The notes under the pieces are model-generated. The model did no database searches, was not told the DNA's origin, and saw nothing but the letters and a program-made list of their open reading frames with translations. A DNA stretch of 64,000 nt, taken from contig CAUYLG010033151.1 of assembly GCA_963573385.1 (NCBI GenBank), positions 1-64,000 on the forward strand, read 5' to 3'. Positions 11,730 to 27,140 of this stretch are shown piece after piece. Every line of letters begins with the position of its first letter. The stretch's first letter is position 1. Source of the DNA: Cacajao melanocephalus. Its lineage: Eukaryota; Chordata; Mammalia; Primates; Pitheciidae. The position numbers and the translations under genes were made by a program.

Positions 11730-11809
11730 AAAAAAATAAACTACTAGCTAGACGAATAAATAAGCAAGAGAATCAGTAAAGAGAGAAGATTCAAATAAAC
11801 ACAGTCAGA

Positions 11810-12099
11810 GCCGAGCATGGTGGCTCACACCTGTAATCCCAGCGCTTTGGGAAGCCAAGGCAGGTGGATCACTTGAGGTCAGGAGTTCAAACCAGCCTCA
11901 CCAATGTGGTGAAACCCCATCTCTAATAAAAATACAAAAGTCAACTGGGCATGCTGGCATGTGCCTGTTATCCCAGCTACTCAGGAGGCTGAGGTAGGAG
12001 AATCACTTGAAGCCGGGAAATGGAGGTTGCCATGAGCCAAGGTCATAGCACTGCACTCTAGGCTGGGCAACAGAGTAGGACTCTGTCTTAAAAAATAAA
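11810..12099 (+). mobile_element. Alu in L1 ORF2
   Basis: Starts GCCGAGCATGG. Flanked by AAACACAGTCAGA before and AAACACAATCAGA after (12101-12113), a one-mismatch target-site duplication. Confidence 0.92.
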
Positions 12100-12125
12100 C
12101 AAACACAATCAGAAATGTCAAAGAG

Positions 12126-12332
12126 GATATTACTATTGAGCCCATAAAAAGTACAAATAACCATCAGAAAATATTATGAACACCTCGATGCACATAAACT
12201 ACAAAATCTACAAGAAACAGATAAATTCCTGGACACATATACCTTCCCAAGACTGAACCAGGAAGAAACTGAATCCCTGAGCAGACCAATAACAAGCTCT
12301 GAAATTGAGTCAGTAATGAATAGCCTACCAAC
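12126..12332 (+). repeat. Native ORF2 copy (B) of the duplicated L1 segment
   Basis: Continuous with downstream ORF2 sequence (CATAAAAAGCCCTGACCAGA...), so this is the original position. Partner of 9649-9854. Confidence 0.93.
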
Positions 12333-13384
12333 CATAAAAAGCCCTGACCAGATGGATTCACAGCTAGATTCTACCAGCTGTACAAAGAAGAGCTGGTACC
12401 ATTCCTGCTGAAACTATTCCAAAGAAATTGAGGAGGAGGACTCCTCCCTAACTCATTTTTTGAGGCCAGCATCATCCTGATACCAAACCCTTGCAGAGAC
12501 ACAATAAAAAGAAGAAAACTTGAGGCCAATATCCTTGATGAATATTGATGCAAAAATCCTCAACAAAATACTGGCAAACTGAATCCAGCAGCAACTCAAA
12601 AATTACCCACCACAATCAAGTAGGCTTTATCCCTGGGATGCAAGGTTGGCTCAATATTATTCAAGTCAATAAATGCAATTCACGTAAACAGAACCAAAGA
12701 CAAAAACCACATCATCATCTCAATAGGTGGAGAAAAGGCTTTCAATAAAACTCAACACCCATTCATGTTAAAACTTTTAACAAATTAGATATTGAAAGAA
12801 CACACCTCAAAATAATAAGAGCCATGTATGACAAACCCATAGCCAACATCATACTGAATGGGCAAAAGCTGGAAGCAATCCCCTTGAAAACTGGTACAAG
12901 AATGCCCTCTCTCACCACTTGTATTCAACATAGTATTGGAAGTTCTGGCCAGGACAGTCAGGCAAGAGAAAGAAAGAAAGGGCATCCAAATAGGAAGAGA
13001 GGAAGTCAAATTATCACTGTTTGTTTCTGTATCTAGAAAACCACATAGTCTCAGCCCAACATCTCCTTAAGCTGATTTTAAAAAAACTTCAGCAAAGTCT
13101 CAGGATACAAAATCAATGTGCAAAATCACTAACATTCCTATACACCAACAACAGTCAAGCTGAGAGCAAAATCAGAAATGCAATTCCATTCACAACTGCC
13201 ACACACAAAAAGTAAAATGCCTAGGGATACAGCTAATCAGGGAGGTAAAAGATCTCTACAAGGAGAACTGCAAAACACTGCCCAAAGAAATCAGAGATGA
13301 TACAAACAAAGAGAAAAACATTCCATGCTCATGGATAGGAACAATCAATATAACTAAAATGGTCATACTGTCTAAAGCAATTTA

Positions 13385-13910
<526 letters not shown>

Positions 13911-15333
13911 CAAACTATTTTAAAATTCATACAGAACCAAAAAGCCCAAATTGATGAGGCAATCCTAACCAAAAAGAACAAAACTGGAGGCATCAATTTA
14001 CCAATCTTCAAAGTATACTACAGGGCTACGGTAATCAAAACAGCATGGTACTGTTATGAAAACAGAAACATAGACCAATAGAACAGAATAGAAAGCCCAG
14101 AAATAAGACCACAAGCCTACAACTGTCTGATCATCAATGAACTTGACAAAAACAAGCAATGGAGAAAGGATTCCCTATTCAATAAATGGTATTGGGATAA
14201 CTGGCTAGCCATAAGCAGAAGATTGAAACTGGACCACTTCCTTGCAGCATATGCAAAAATTAACTCAAGATAAATTAAAAACTTAAACACAAAACCCAAA
14301 ACCATAAAAATCTTAAAGACAACCTAGGTGACAACGTTCTGGACATAGGAACGGGCAAAGATTTAATGACAAACTTGCCAAAAGCAATTGTGACAAAAGC
14401 AAAAATTGACAAATACGATCTAATAAAACCAAAGAGCGTCTGCACAGCCAAGGATACTCTTAACAGAGTGAACAGACAACAGAAGGGGAGAAAATTCTTG
14501 CAAATTATGCAGCTGACAAAAGTCTAATATCCAGCATCTATAAGACACATAAATTTTCAAGAAAAAAAATTAAAAAGTGGGCAAAGGACCTGAACAGACA
14601 CTTTTTAAAAGAAGACACACATGCAGCCAATAATCATATGAAAAAAAGCTCAGCATCACTGATCATTAGAGAAATGCAAATCAAAACCACAATGAGATAC
14701 TGTCTCACACCAATCAGAATAGCTATTATTAAAAAGTCAAAAAATAACAGATGCTGGTGAGTATATAGAGAAAAAGAAATGCTCATGCACTATTGGTGAG
14801 AGTGTAAATTACTTCAGCCATTATGGAAAAACAGTGTGATGAGTCATCAAAGACCTAAAACAGAAATAACATTTGATCCAGTAATCCCATCATTGAGCAT
14901 ACACCCAAAGCAATATTAATCATTCTGTCATAAAGACACATGCACATGTATGTTTATTGCAGCACTGTTCACAATTGCAAAGACATAGAGTCAACCTAAA
15001 TGCCCATCAATGGTAGACTGGATAAAGAAAACATGGAATACTATGCAGCCATTAAAAAGAATGAGATCATGTCCTTTGCAGGAACATGGTTCGAGCTGGA
15101 GGCCATTATCCTTAGCAAACTAACACAGGAACAGAAAACCAAATACCCCATGTTCTTACTTATAAGTGGGAGCTAAATTATGAGAGCACATGGACACACA
15201 GAGGTGAACAACACACACTGGGGCCTATCAGAGTAGAGTCTAGGAGGAGGAAAGGATGAGGAAAAATAACAAATGGGTACTAGGCTTAGTACCTGGGTGA
15301 GGAAATGATCTGTACAACAAACCCCCATGGTGC

Positions 15334-15560
15334 AATGGCTCACACCTCTGAGACCAGCCTGGCCAACATGGTGAAACCTTGTCTCTACTAAAAGTATGAA
15401 AATTAGCCGGGTGTAGGAGTGTGCACCTTTAATCCCAGCTACTCAAGAGGCTGAGGCAGAATTGCTTGAACCTGGGAGGTGGAGGTTGCAGTGAGCCGAG
15501 ATTACACCATTGCACTTCAGCCTGGGCGACAGAGTGAGACTCCATCTCAAAACAACAGCA
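15334..15560 (+). mobile_element. Alu with left-arm deletion, in L1 3'UTR
   Basis: TGGTGCAATGGCTCACACCTCT jumps directly to GAGACCAGCCTGGCC, so about 60 bases of the left arm are missing. The L1 motif ACAACAAACCCCCATG / ACAACAGCAAACCCGTGAC is repeated on both sides as target duplication. Confidence 0.85.
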
Positions 15561-15644
15561 AACCCGTGACACAGGTTTACCTATATGATGAACCTATGCC
15601 CTTGAACTTAAAAGCTAAATTTTAAAAAAATATAAATTAAAACA

Positions 15645-15955
15645 GCAGGATATTGTTATTTTTACCTATTAGATTGGCAACAAGTAAAAGGGATTACAAA
15701 ACCTGGATTTGGCAAGATTTGTAGGAAATGAATATTCACACACTGATAATGAGAATATAAACCGGCATAACTTTTTTGAAGGTCAATTTGGTAAAACATA
15801 TCTGTTAAAATACCCTTGAATTCCAACATTACGCTCTGAGGGGGTTTTTTGTACCAATATGCCTACACAGGCACTCCAGGATGTGTGGTTAAAAATATTC
15901 ATTGTAGGTATGGTTTGGAAAAGAAATTTTAAAAATAAAATGAAAAAAGTAAAAT
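15645..15955 (+). mobile_element. Old L1M 3'-region fragment
   Basis: Diverged sense L1M-like sequence (AATATAAACCGGCATAAC...GGTCAATTTGGTAAAACATAT...AAATATTCATTGTAG). Confidence 0.55.
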
Positions 15956-15956
15956 A

Positions 15957-17275
<1,319 letters not shown>

Positions 17276-18914
17276 ACCTTCTCTTTTTACTGCCAGATAG
17301 GACAATGCAGGCTCAAAGAAGACAGATGTGAGTTGCCCAGTCACATGGTGACAGCCAAACTGGAAGACAGTTTCTTAGCCCATGACTCTTTCATGTAACC
17401 CTCAGGCCTTTTCCAAAAGCTTCAAAGCTGTCACTCCTCAGTTTTTAAGTTATATAAAAAGAAAACAAACTGTAAAAAGAAAATATCAAGGGGCCTGAAC
17501 TTCAAATAATGTAGAGATCACATGGGGGTGGGGGGCGGAGTTGGTGAAATTATGAAGTAATGGACAGTATTGTCCATTAACTCTTTTGAAAAATCATCCA
17601 TCTGAAGGATTGCGATCAACTCGCAGATCCTTCTCAGGCACGAAATCAGCCAACCCAACAAAACACCTGGCTCAATAGTGGTGGACTAGGAACTTGGGCT
17701 CTGCGCCATAGACTTCACCCAAGGCATGTAGCTCCATCACTTGCACGGACTGAGCGAGGGATTCTCTTACACATTTCACAGCTATGCTGTTACTCTGTAG
17801 GGCTGTATCCTATCGATCAAGAATGAAAATAATCCCTTCCTCCCTGCTCACCCCTCCTGCTGGCAGTTCTTTCCAGCTAGACCTGATCTGCACTGTGCTG
17901 TCACCAACACCTCCCCAGAGCTCACCCTGGCAGGCTTAACAAGGACCTTCCTGCCTCCTTCCTCTCTCCTCAGCTCCCATCCCCCTGCATCTCCCTTCTG
18001 GGGCCAGGCTTTCCACAAAATTGTTTTGCTTCAGTGTGCTGATCTGTGGCCACAGCGTTTTTCCTCTCTTTTATACCTTTGGTCAATTAAGAGCTGCTAT
18101 GTTACATTTGATCTCTAAAGACCTTTGCCCAGTCATGTCCCTTCCCACATATCCTGAAGGAGTCTCTCTGACCTCCCACAATAGATTAACCTGTTTGGGC
18201 TGCACCTTTGTGTGTGTGTGTGTGTGTGTGTGAGAGACCTTTAGATTTCTTCATTAATTTCTTTTGGTACATATATTCTCAAAATGCGCATCTCACAATC
18301 TTAGCATTTTGTTATTTTTATTTTTCTCTTTCACAGTGCTCTAGGCTAACCTGGCCCTGATATTAACCTTTTTTGGTTTTATAATATTTGCACAAAAACC
18401 TTCCCTTTCTCCGAACTCTTCTCTTTTCATCCATCCCAAATAATTTCCTTTAAAAGTGTGACATATCATGAAAGATATGGAGAAAATGGCATTTTCTTAT
18501 CTCCTGTATAGCCCAGCAAAAAACACCTCAGAACTCTAAAGTGCTTGTGAAGTGTTTCTGTGTTTCCTATGTCTTATTTTGATGGAAAAATCCCTGTGTG
18601 GAAATCACATTGAACAGGGTAACATGTTCAGGGTCAAGCAAATGACAGGTGCTTGAAAGATGTTATACACGTGTGTGAGTGCTTTTCCTAGTTCGCTATA
18701 GACACTGAAGACATTTATCCAAGAGATATTTACTTTTTAAGAATAATTACTATTGCCCTTTACCACATGCTTTTTTCCAATTGAGCTATGTTAACTTTCC
18801 AAATACTAAATAGCTCTGTGCTTCCTCTTGGTTATATGTAAATATTTCAGGTTTGTTTGGTTTTCATGTGTTTCCTGAAGGTAAGAGGACTTATGACTCT
18901 CAACTGTTGAGCAT
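17276..18914. other. Single-copy intergenic sequence with one microsatellite
   Basis: No gene supported. A C-rich patch lies at 17840-18010, and a (TG)12 microsatellite at 18209-18232. Confidence 0.5.
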
Positions 18915-19823
<909 letters not shown>

Positions 19824-19833
19824 TAGTTTATTT

Positions 19834-22185
19834 AAAGGACATAATAAAGGGTACAGAAGACAATTCAGAGGAAGAGATGCACAGGGCAAGGCCCTGTGAG
19901 AGGAGGCACAGCTTCCATGCCCTCCCCGGAATGGTGCTCTGCAGGCACCTCTGCGTGTTCAGCGGTCAGGATGCTCCTTACTTTGTAAAATGTCACTGCA
20001 AGGAAAGGTAAACTTTCTCATTTGCCCTGCGTTTGTGGCTTGCATCGTATTTGTCAGACAGTGCCGGTCTCAGCACTTCATGTATTCAGAGTGAATGAAT
20101 GAGTGAAAAAATGCAATTGGCTATACTTTTCTGATCTTTGAGGGCAGCTCACAATAGCCTACCAGGATGGAATCGAACAAACTTATGTTTTGATGGAAAT
20201 TTATTGTAATTCAACCCAATCTCAGTTTGTAATTGAGAATGCTGAGGCTCAGAGATATGTTCAGGCCTAATATACTATCCACAGACTAGACAGGAAGCAG
20301 AGGTGATTGAATACCCACGTCCCTCCGTCATCATCGGGGGAAAATGTCTCAGTGAGGATTATCAAAAGTATCCAGGGACAAACATCCAGGACTCGAGAGG
20401 ACCATCTACCTTGCTACCTGTGGAACAGTTTCACACATTATGGTTTCAATGAATTCATTCTCTGCCACTGACCAGAGCTGTCAAAGACAAACATCCCAGG
20501 CTGAGCCTTGGTCTCATCTAGGAGTGGCCAAACTGGGGTGGGCAGGGAGGTGCAGGGTAGGCAGTCTGGGACAGTGGGACATTGTGACATCATCAGTGAT
20601 GGTCTTGGACAGTTTCTCATTGCTGGGTCTCCAGTCCTAGCTGTTACTGCAAGTCCATTCCTCTACCATGAGTGTGGAGCAGCTAAAATCAACAGATCCA
20701 CATGCACCTTGAGGCGACAGACTGGCTCTGGTGAATATTCCCATTTTCCTATTGAGAAGGTCACCCACGGGAATATTGCTTCTGTTGGCTCTTCTGTATG
20801 AAAGGAATAATGGTGCCCGACTTCCTAGGGACCGTTCTGAGGTGTACCCCTTGTCCTGATTAAGAATCCCTCTTAGAATTGTTCTTACCGTGGAGGAAAG
20901 AGGCCCCGACAGTCATTCCTTTGGCATCACTGGTAACACTGCGGAGGGGGAGGGGTAGCCAAAAGGCTCTTCTGCTTCCAGCCTCCACTCTGGCAAGTTC
21001 TGTGTGAGCTTTGGAACTGTGGCCCTCACATTAGACTCCCTGACTGAGGCCTGCCTAATCCTGTCTGCTCTACCCTTTAAAAAATGGTTATTATTCTGAA
21101 TTCATAAGCTATAACTCCATGTTTTACTAAAAACAAAATAGGTTCCCTCAGTTGGTTGCATTTACCCTTATATATTTATAAATCAGCAAGCTTGAATCCA
21201 TAGGACATTAGTGTAAATGCTGGGCAAAACTGAGAGCACCCAAGTGAAGTGTGGGAGGGTGGTGGCTGTGGATCTCAGACTAGTGGCTTTGAACTGTGTC
21301 TGTATAGTTACCCTGCAGGCTTAATTTTAGCTAGATGAACTACCAGAAATGTTAGCAATCTGTCTTTTCAGATTACTTCTGCTCTTTCTGCTAAAGACAG
21401 ATTCTAGAACTATGAAATTGTTACTTTTACATGTTTCTTTGAGTAGAACTGCAACTATTTTATCAGTGAATATTACCTGTCTTAATATGAATTTTTAAGC
21501 TTTTGTGGCAATAATTATTTCCAAATAGTTGGATGTTTTATCTGGAAATATTACATATTTATAAGTACTATATTAATTTTTTCATCTTATATTTATACAG
21601 TGAGAGGGAGTGTGTGTGTGTGTGTGTGTGTGTGTGTTGGGGGCAGGAGGGGAGAGGGGGTAGAGACAGGAGGAGAGCTAGAGAGAGACAAGATAGTCAA
21701 TTTCAGCTAGATGTTTCCATCTTATTTCTTATTATTGTACTGAGATTATTACTATGGAAAATAGTCGTTAGAACTCCTGTACTTGAAAAAACTCAAAGCC
21801 TTAACTCAAATATTTGAAACAAGACAAAAAAGTGTTATGAGCATTTTAGTTAATGTTATTTTGTTAATCAAATAATTTATGCTTTATTTTCAGGATTCTT
21901 TTACATTTTAAAAATAATCAGGACAATTTTAACAAATATGTTTGTCTCACCCAATCATGATGATTGAGTGATAATTCCCCATGTCACATTTGGTACTGTA
22001 GCCAGGAAGTACAGTAATAGATACAGTTGCTACTACATGTACCATCTGACCATATGGTGTAACATATATCTGCCAAGGAGGACAAGCATTCCTTTACAAT
22101 AACAAACAATATAGCCACTGTCTTAAGACCGACATCAGTTAGGTATCTCTTTCCTTTCTTTTCATTTATTTATCCCGCTCCATGT
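19834..22185. other. Intergenic, mostly single-copy
   Basis: A weak MIR-like patch lies at 20185-20310 (GAATGCTGAGGCTCAGAGAT). A (TG)13 microsatellite at 21611-21637 is followed by a G/A-rich tract to 21690. Frames of 60-97 codons at 20440-20801 show no domain or splice context. No gene supported. Confidence 0.5.
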
Positions 22186-22440
22186 AGCACATATATGTCA
22201 GGTACTCACTTTGACACTGAAAACTCAAAGATTTGTGCAACCAGGTCTCTGACCTTAAGCAGTGCAGTCTGGCAGGGGAGATGGTCATGTAGGCAGATGC
22301 TTAGCGTATGATGTCATAAGCGTAAGAGAAGTATATAGAAGGTGTTGGAGAAATTCAGGGAGAGAAACTTGCCTAACTGCTGGAATCCAGGGATGGGATC
22401 GGTTGGGAGACAATCATAAGAGAAGATGGTCTTTGAGTTG
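22186..22440 (-). mobile_element. L2 relic (antisense)
   Basis: Reverse-complement L2 3' end: TGTCAGGTACTCACTTTGAC...ACCAGGTCTCTGACCTTAAG...CAGTCTGGCAGGGGAGATGG. Confidence 0.6.
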
Positions 22441-22477
22441 AGTACTCAGATCTTGGTGGGAAATACAACATGTTACT

Positions 22478-22700
22478 CAAGGGAATAGACTCTGTAGCCC
22501 GACAATCTGGTTTCAAATCCCAGCTCTACTACTTGCTGGCTAAAGAATCTTAGGCGTTATTATTTAATCTCTCTGTGCTTCAGTTTTGCCCCTTTGTAGG
22601 AAGGGTGTAGTAACTGGGCATGCTCAGAGGGTAGACATGAGAATTTTATGAGTTAGTATGGGTCGAAGTGAGGATTAGATAAATTCGTATGTGTTATGGG
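22478..22700 (+). mobile_element. MIR SINE relic
   Basis: GACTCTGTAGCCCGACAATC, TCAAATCCCAGCTCTACTAC and CTCTCTGTGCTTCAGTTTTG, in MIR order. Confidence 0.75.
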
Positions 22701-22839
22701 CTTTCCGTATATGGAAAGCCCTCAGTCAGTATTAGCTAGGAGGCCAGGGATTGGAGAATTAGAGAAATCAAGAAAACATGCAGGAGTATGGCAGTCTTGG
22801 TTTGTGAAAACAGAACTATGAGGTGCATTTGTGTGGAGG

Positions 22840-23560
22840 GTGGTGGAAAATGGCAATGGGAGTGGATAGACTAGAGAACTTCAATGCCATGCCAAAGAGG
22901 CTCACGCTTATGCAGCCCTTGGAGAATTTCAAGGACAAATTCAAATTTGCATTATTGAAAGACACTATGGAGCAGTGGAGAAGGAGTAGAGGCTGGAAGA
23001 TTCGGTCAGAAGTTACTGATAAGATGAGGAGAGATGATAAAGAATTGGCTAAGAAATAGAAGGTAAGGTGCAGATTTAAAAGTCATTTGGGGGGAAAATT
23101 GATGAGATGTGGATTCAGGGGATGAAGCAAGAAGAGTGGTGGGTGATTCTCAGATTTCTAGTTGGGGTGATTTCATGGTAAGCCAAGTGGGCTTGCAGAT
23201 AAGGTTTTAGATTTGTTGAGCTTGATGGACCTGTGGGATGAGCAGAATGAGTGTTCAGGCCTGCCACCTGGGGACTGGAAGTCAAGATTTGGGATTCCTC
23301 GGGATACGCGCAGTAGTTGACATCGTGGGAATGTGAGTGACAGCGTGACACAGGAGGAGGTTCAGGAATGGTTCTGGAAAGCCCCAGAGAGTACAGGCAG
23401 CAAAGGAGAGTGGTCACAGCGCACAGGAGATGCAGGAGAAGGTGGAGTCATGGAAATGAAATTCAAGGAGGAAGTGTTCAAATGCAGGTGAGAGGTCAAT
23501 TAGAATAACTAAGGCCTGTTCTTTGGTAGAGCTTAGGAAAACCCACGAACGATTATTTCA
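22840..23560 (-). mobile_element. L2 internal-region relic (antisense)
   Basis: A long G/A-rich diverged segment resembling antisense L2 ORF2/3' sequence (GGAGCAGTGGAGAAGGAGTA, TTGTTGAGCTTGATGGACCT, GAGAGGTCAATTAGAATAAC near the end). The plus-strand open frame at 22823-23059 is incidental. Assignment is tentative. Confidence 0.45.
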
Positions 23561-23876
23561 ATGAAGTAGAACACAGTGGAGCAAGAGATACAGTGAATCC
23601 TCTTAATGAACACCCTAAGTGTTCATACTTTGGGTCAAAATATAGGTGAATTCCTGGAGACCATCCATGGATGTAGTCCAGTTTTAGGCTTGTTGCATGG
23701 GGCAGATCTGGCTTGTCCTTGCAGGACTACTTCCCAGAGCCCAGCAAGGAGCCTGGCACATTCACATGCACCCATTAAATACTGGAGGAAAGAATGGATG
23801 AATGGTTTGTGGCGGCCAGAAACCTGCCCTGGTACAGCGCTGGGGGAGTACCTCCAGGAATTTAGGAGGCCTTTAG

Positions 23877-24161
<285 letters not shown>

Positions 24162-24470
24162 GCGTTAGTCACTGGGTTGATCTAGTCGTTTAATGCCTGT
24201 GCTGGGGATGATGGTGACAGTGGGTGTACTCAGGTGGCTCTTGTTCCGAAACGTAGGTAAGCTCTTGGTCCAGTTTCAGATGTGATTTTCGGAGCAGGTT
24301 TGCTTTCTTAGCTGTTTTGTTTCTTTCCTGTGTGCAGGTATCTTCTCTCTCCAATTGGATACTACATTTCGGAGGGGCAGGGACCACTCACTCCACGGGA
24401 GTCTTTTTGTCCTTGCAGCGCGAATCTGTCCACTTGATCCTCAGCTGAGAATCCTAGAGCTCCTCAGCCT
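24162..24470. other. Upstream flank of the DCUN1D1 CpG island
   Basis: Single-copy-like sequence with a CCAATT motif at about 24351. No transcript evidence. Confidence 0.5.
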
Positions 24471-25205
24471 CAGCTGCCTTAGCGCCCAGCGCAGGTCACA
24501 CCTGGACTGTCCGCCGCGCCTGACTCGACCCTTAGCGAAGAAACGTTGTGCAGCTGCTTCCCGAAACTGACCCTGGGGAGGCCGGACTGGGGATGATGAT
24601 ACTGAGAGCCAGCAGTGGGCAGGCAACGCGGCTCCGCTGCGGGTGACCCACCGCCTCCCTGCGGACACAGGTGTGGGGAGAGCCGGGGCCTCCCCGAGGG
24701 AGTGGAGCCACGCAGGGCTGGGCGAAGGTGTCCCCGGGATGCCCCCGCGAGGGAACGGCGTAGGTCCGACACCGGGACTGGGGGAACGCGGCGGGGTGCG
24801 GGGGTCCCACTCTCTGCTCGCTCTCCGGTGCTGATGGGCGTTCTGGGATGGACGCAGCTCCTCCGCCAGCCCCGTCCGTGGCCCCCAGCCGCTCCGCTCC
24901 TCGGCCGCCGCTCGTGCCCGCTCCCAGCCCGCGCAGCGCCGGCCGCGGCCGCCCGGAAGGAACCGCGGAGGAAGCGGAGGTGGGGTGTCCCCGGCGCCCC
25001 CAGCAGAGGCCGCCCGGCGCGGCGGGAGGATGGCGGCGCGCGAGCTCCGGCGTCCCCGCCCCTCCCCCCCGCGCCCCCCGCCCCCGCCCCGGGGACCCCC
25101 GCGCCCGGGGAAGCCCCGCGCGAACGCTCTCCGCCCGCCCCGTCCCTCCGCCTCCCGGGCCCGGGGCTGCCTCCTCGGGCCGCGCCGGGCCGCCCCGCAC
25201 TGCGC

Positions 25206-25232
25206 ATGAGCGGGAGCCCGGCGAGCCCGTGA
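25206..25232 (+). promoter_or_regulatory. DCUN1D1: Upstream ORF of 8 codons in DCUN1D1 5' leader
   Basis: ATG at 25206 opens MSGSPASP and stops at TGA 25230-25232, 76 bases before the main ATG. Base -3 is G and base +4 is A, a moderate context. It matters only if transcription starts upstream of 25206, which the sequence alone does not settle. Confidence 0.6.
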
Positions 25233-25237
25233 GAGGA

Positions 25238-25255
25238 GCCGCCGCCGCCGCCGCC
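25238..25255 (+). repeat. (GCC)6 repeat in DCUN1D1 5' leader
   Basis: Six perfect GCC units about 50 bases before the start codon, the usual setting of CGG/GCC repeats in CpG-island leaders. Confidence 0.9.
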
Positions 25256-25308
25256 GTCCATTCGCTGCGGAGCCGGAGGAGGAGGGGAGAGGCCTGGAGG
25301 ACACCAAC

Positions 25309-25311
25309 ATG
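25309..25311 (+). CDS. DCUN1D1: DCUN1D1 coding exon 1: start codon only
   Basis: The exon ends ...ACACCAACATG and is followed at once by the donor GTGAGG (25312). Joining it to exon 2 (AACAAGTTG...) gives M-N-K-L-K-S-S, the known N-terminus. The context has A at -3 and, after splicing, A at +4. No other codon is supplied, so the initiator is physically separated from the rest of the protein by a 14.3-kb intron. Met-Asn is the type of N-terminus usually acetylated by NatB with Met retained (family knowledge). Confidence 0.93.
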
Positions 25312-27140
25312 GTGAGGCACCGCGGCCGCCCGCCCGCCCCGCCGCCCGGGACCGCCGCGCCGCCGCCGCGCACCCCCGCCCGGCCGCCCCCGGCCCGCGG
25401 CGCGCCCGCCGCCCCGAGCCCCGGCCCGCGGCCTGCGTCCGGCTCCCGGGCGGGGGCTCCCCTGCCGGCCTCTCCCTTCCTCCCTCGCCCCTTCCCGCCC
25501 GGGCGCCGCCGCTACGCGAGAGCCGAGGAGGCGGAGCGGCGCCGGGCCTAGTCGGGAGCCCCGGGGAGTTTGGGGCGCGGGGAGCGGCCCCGGGGCCCCC
25601 GGGCCGGGGCCGGGCGCGGGTGGGGGGAGGCGTTGGGGCGGGGGGAGGGGAGGGGGCAACGGCCCGGCCCCGGCCCCTCCGCCGGCTCCATTGTGTCTGG
25701 CCGGGGCCGGGGGTCTGGGGTTCCGGGTGAGCCGCCTCCCCCCGCCCCGAAGCCGGGGCTTCCCTCTCCGCCCGGCCCGGGAGGAGGAAAGACTTTCCCG
25801 GCGCGCCTCTCCCTCCTCCGCTGCCGGCTCCAACACCCCGCAAGTCTGCCGGGCAGTTGTGCTTGGGGCGGGGTACCAGCCGGGTCCCCGTCTCCATCAC
25901 CTCTCCGGGCGTCCCGTGCTTTGGAAAGGAGGAGAGTTTCCCCGACCAGTTGGTGGAGGTTATATTTACCTCTCTCCTGAAACATGGGAGACGGCTGAGC
26001 TGGGGGAGGGGGTACGGAAGTGCAACCTGTTCTCATTTCAGAAAATTAGGGAACACAGACTAGCCAGCGACCTTTCCAGCGCCTAGTTTATTTGCTTGGG
26101 GGTGGGAGGGGTAATTGCTTTATTATGGTAGTTAAGGGCCATTTGTGAATTTAAAAAAAAAAAAAAACAGTTTGTCAAGTTACTCTCCTTTTTCGTTTGG
26201 GAAGAAAAAACAAAAGTTCTCCAGGTTTGCAGACCCTTGTGGTCGAGTTGTTTACTTTGGTAATGAAGTACCTGACTCTGTTGGACGCTCTTCGTGTTTC
26301 AGAAGCGCCGTTTGCCCTTGTACAGTCTGAGCGTGAGTGGAATTCCATGCAGGTTACTGTATGAATAGTAAAAATGATATTGTCCTTTTGCTCGTGGGGA
26401 ACATAAAGGCCTCTTTCAGGAGGGTGTGTGTGCGTGCCTGTGTTAAGGGAATGTTCTAGTGTCTTTGTTTTTAGTTGGTCTTATTTTTGCTGAATGACAC
26501 TTCTAGTCCCAACCTTCAGCTTGGCAGTATTTTGGTGTCATGTATGGATATGTGGTTTACTCTGCCACATACTCAGCATTAATGTTCTGTGGCAAGTTGT
26601 GTAGGAATTGACAGTTTGAATTCGTGAGAAAACTTTCCTGTAAAGTGCAGGTTAATGTACGGATGAGTATTACAGTGTTCAAAGATCCACTAGGCAGTCT
26701 AAATAGTTTCTAGCTTCTTAAGAATTTAGATGGTCGTAGGCATTACTCCTGAAGTTTCCAGACTCTAAGCATTTAGATGAGTATAGTCAGCCCGAAGTCA
26801 TGACATTAATTTCCTGGGAAACACTCAGCCGGATCATTGAAATGTGTGCTCTGCGGGATGGTCTCCAGGTCCACATCATCCCCTAGAATCCCGGGTCCCG
26901 GAAATGCTCATCACCTGTTCAGGTATTCAGGATTCAAGTGGTTTCTAGGAGAGTTCAGCTTGTAAGCTTCTATTCTTTTGGTTAATATTAAAATTAGCTG
27001 GTTTTGAAACGTAGCCATAAGTCATGTAATTCTACCAGTGGTGACAAGATACTAATTTAAAACACATCCTGTGGCCAAACTCCGTTTATGTCATGAGAGT
27101 TGTCCTCATATTCTCTGGTTAGTTTAGAAACCCACAATGG

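Larger units (their letters stand above)
24470..25930 (+). promoter_or_regulatory. DCUN1D1: CpG island promoter of DCUN1D1
   Basis: A sudden change to very high G+C with dense CpG, most extreme at 24850-25700, surrounds the first coding exon at 25309. No TATA box. C-rich GC-box (Sp-type) motifs lie upstream at about 25070-25095, and GGGGCGGGG lies in early intron 1 near 25635. A near-consensus NRF1 motif TGCGCATGAGC occurs at 25201-25211. Transcription probably starts in a broad zone around 25.1-25.2 kb (inference). Because stop codons are rare in such GC-rich DNA, all six frames are long here. These frames (up to 473 codons on the minus strand) are compositional, not genes. Confidence 0.9.

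Noticed and set aside
20440..20801. Possible intergenic gene, frames of 66-97 codons
   Set aside because: No recognisable family, no initiation or splice context, and overlapping frames on both strands.
24615..25551. Plus-strand GC-rich frames including one of 205 codons
   Set aside because: Same compositional effect. Only its last eight codons from the ATG at 25206 are kept, as a possible uORF.
24441..25900. Open frames of 310-473 codons on the minus strand over the CpG island
   Set aside because: They overlap each other in several frames and are low-complexity Gly/Arg/Ala/Pro, caused by scarcity of A+T-rich stop codons. They overlay the DCUN1D1 promoter and first exon. No domain is visible.
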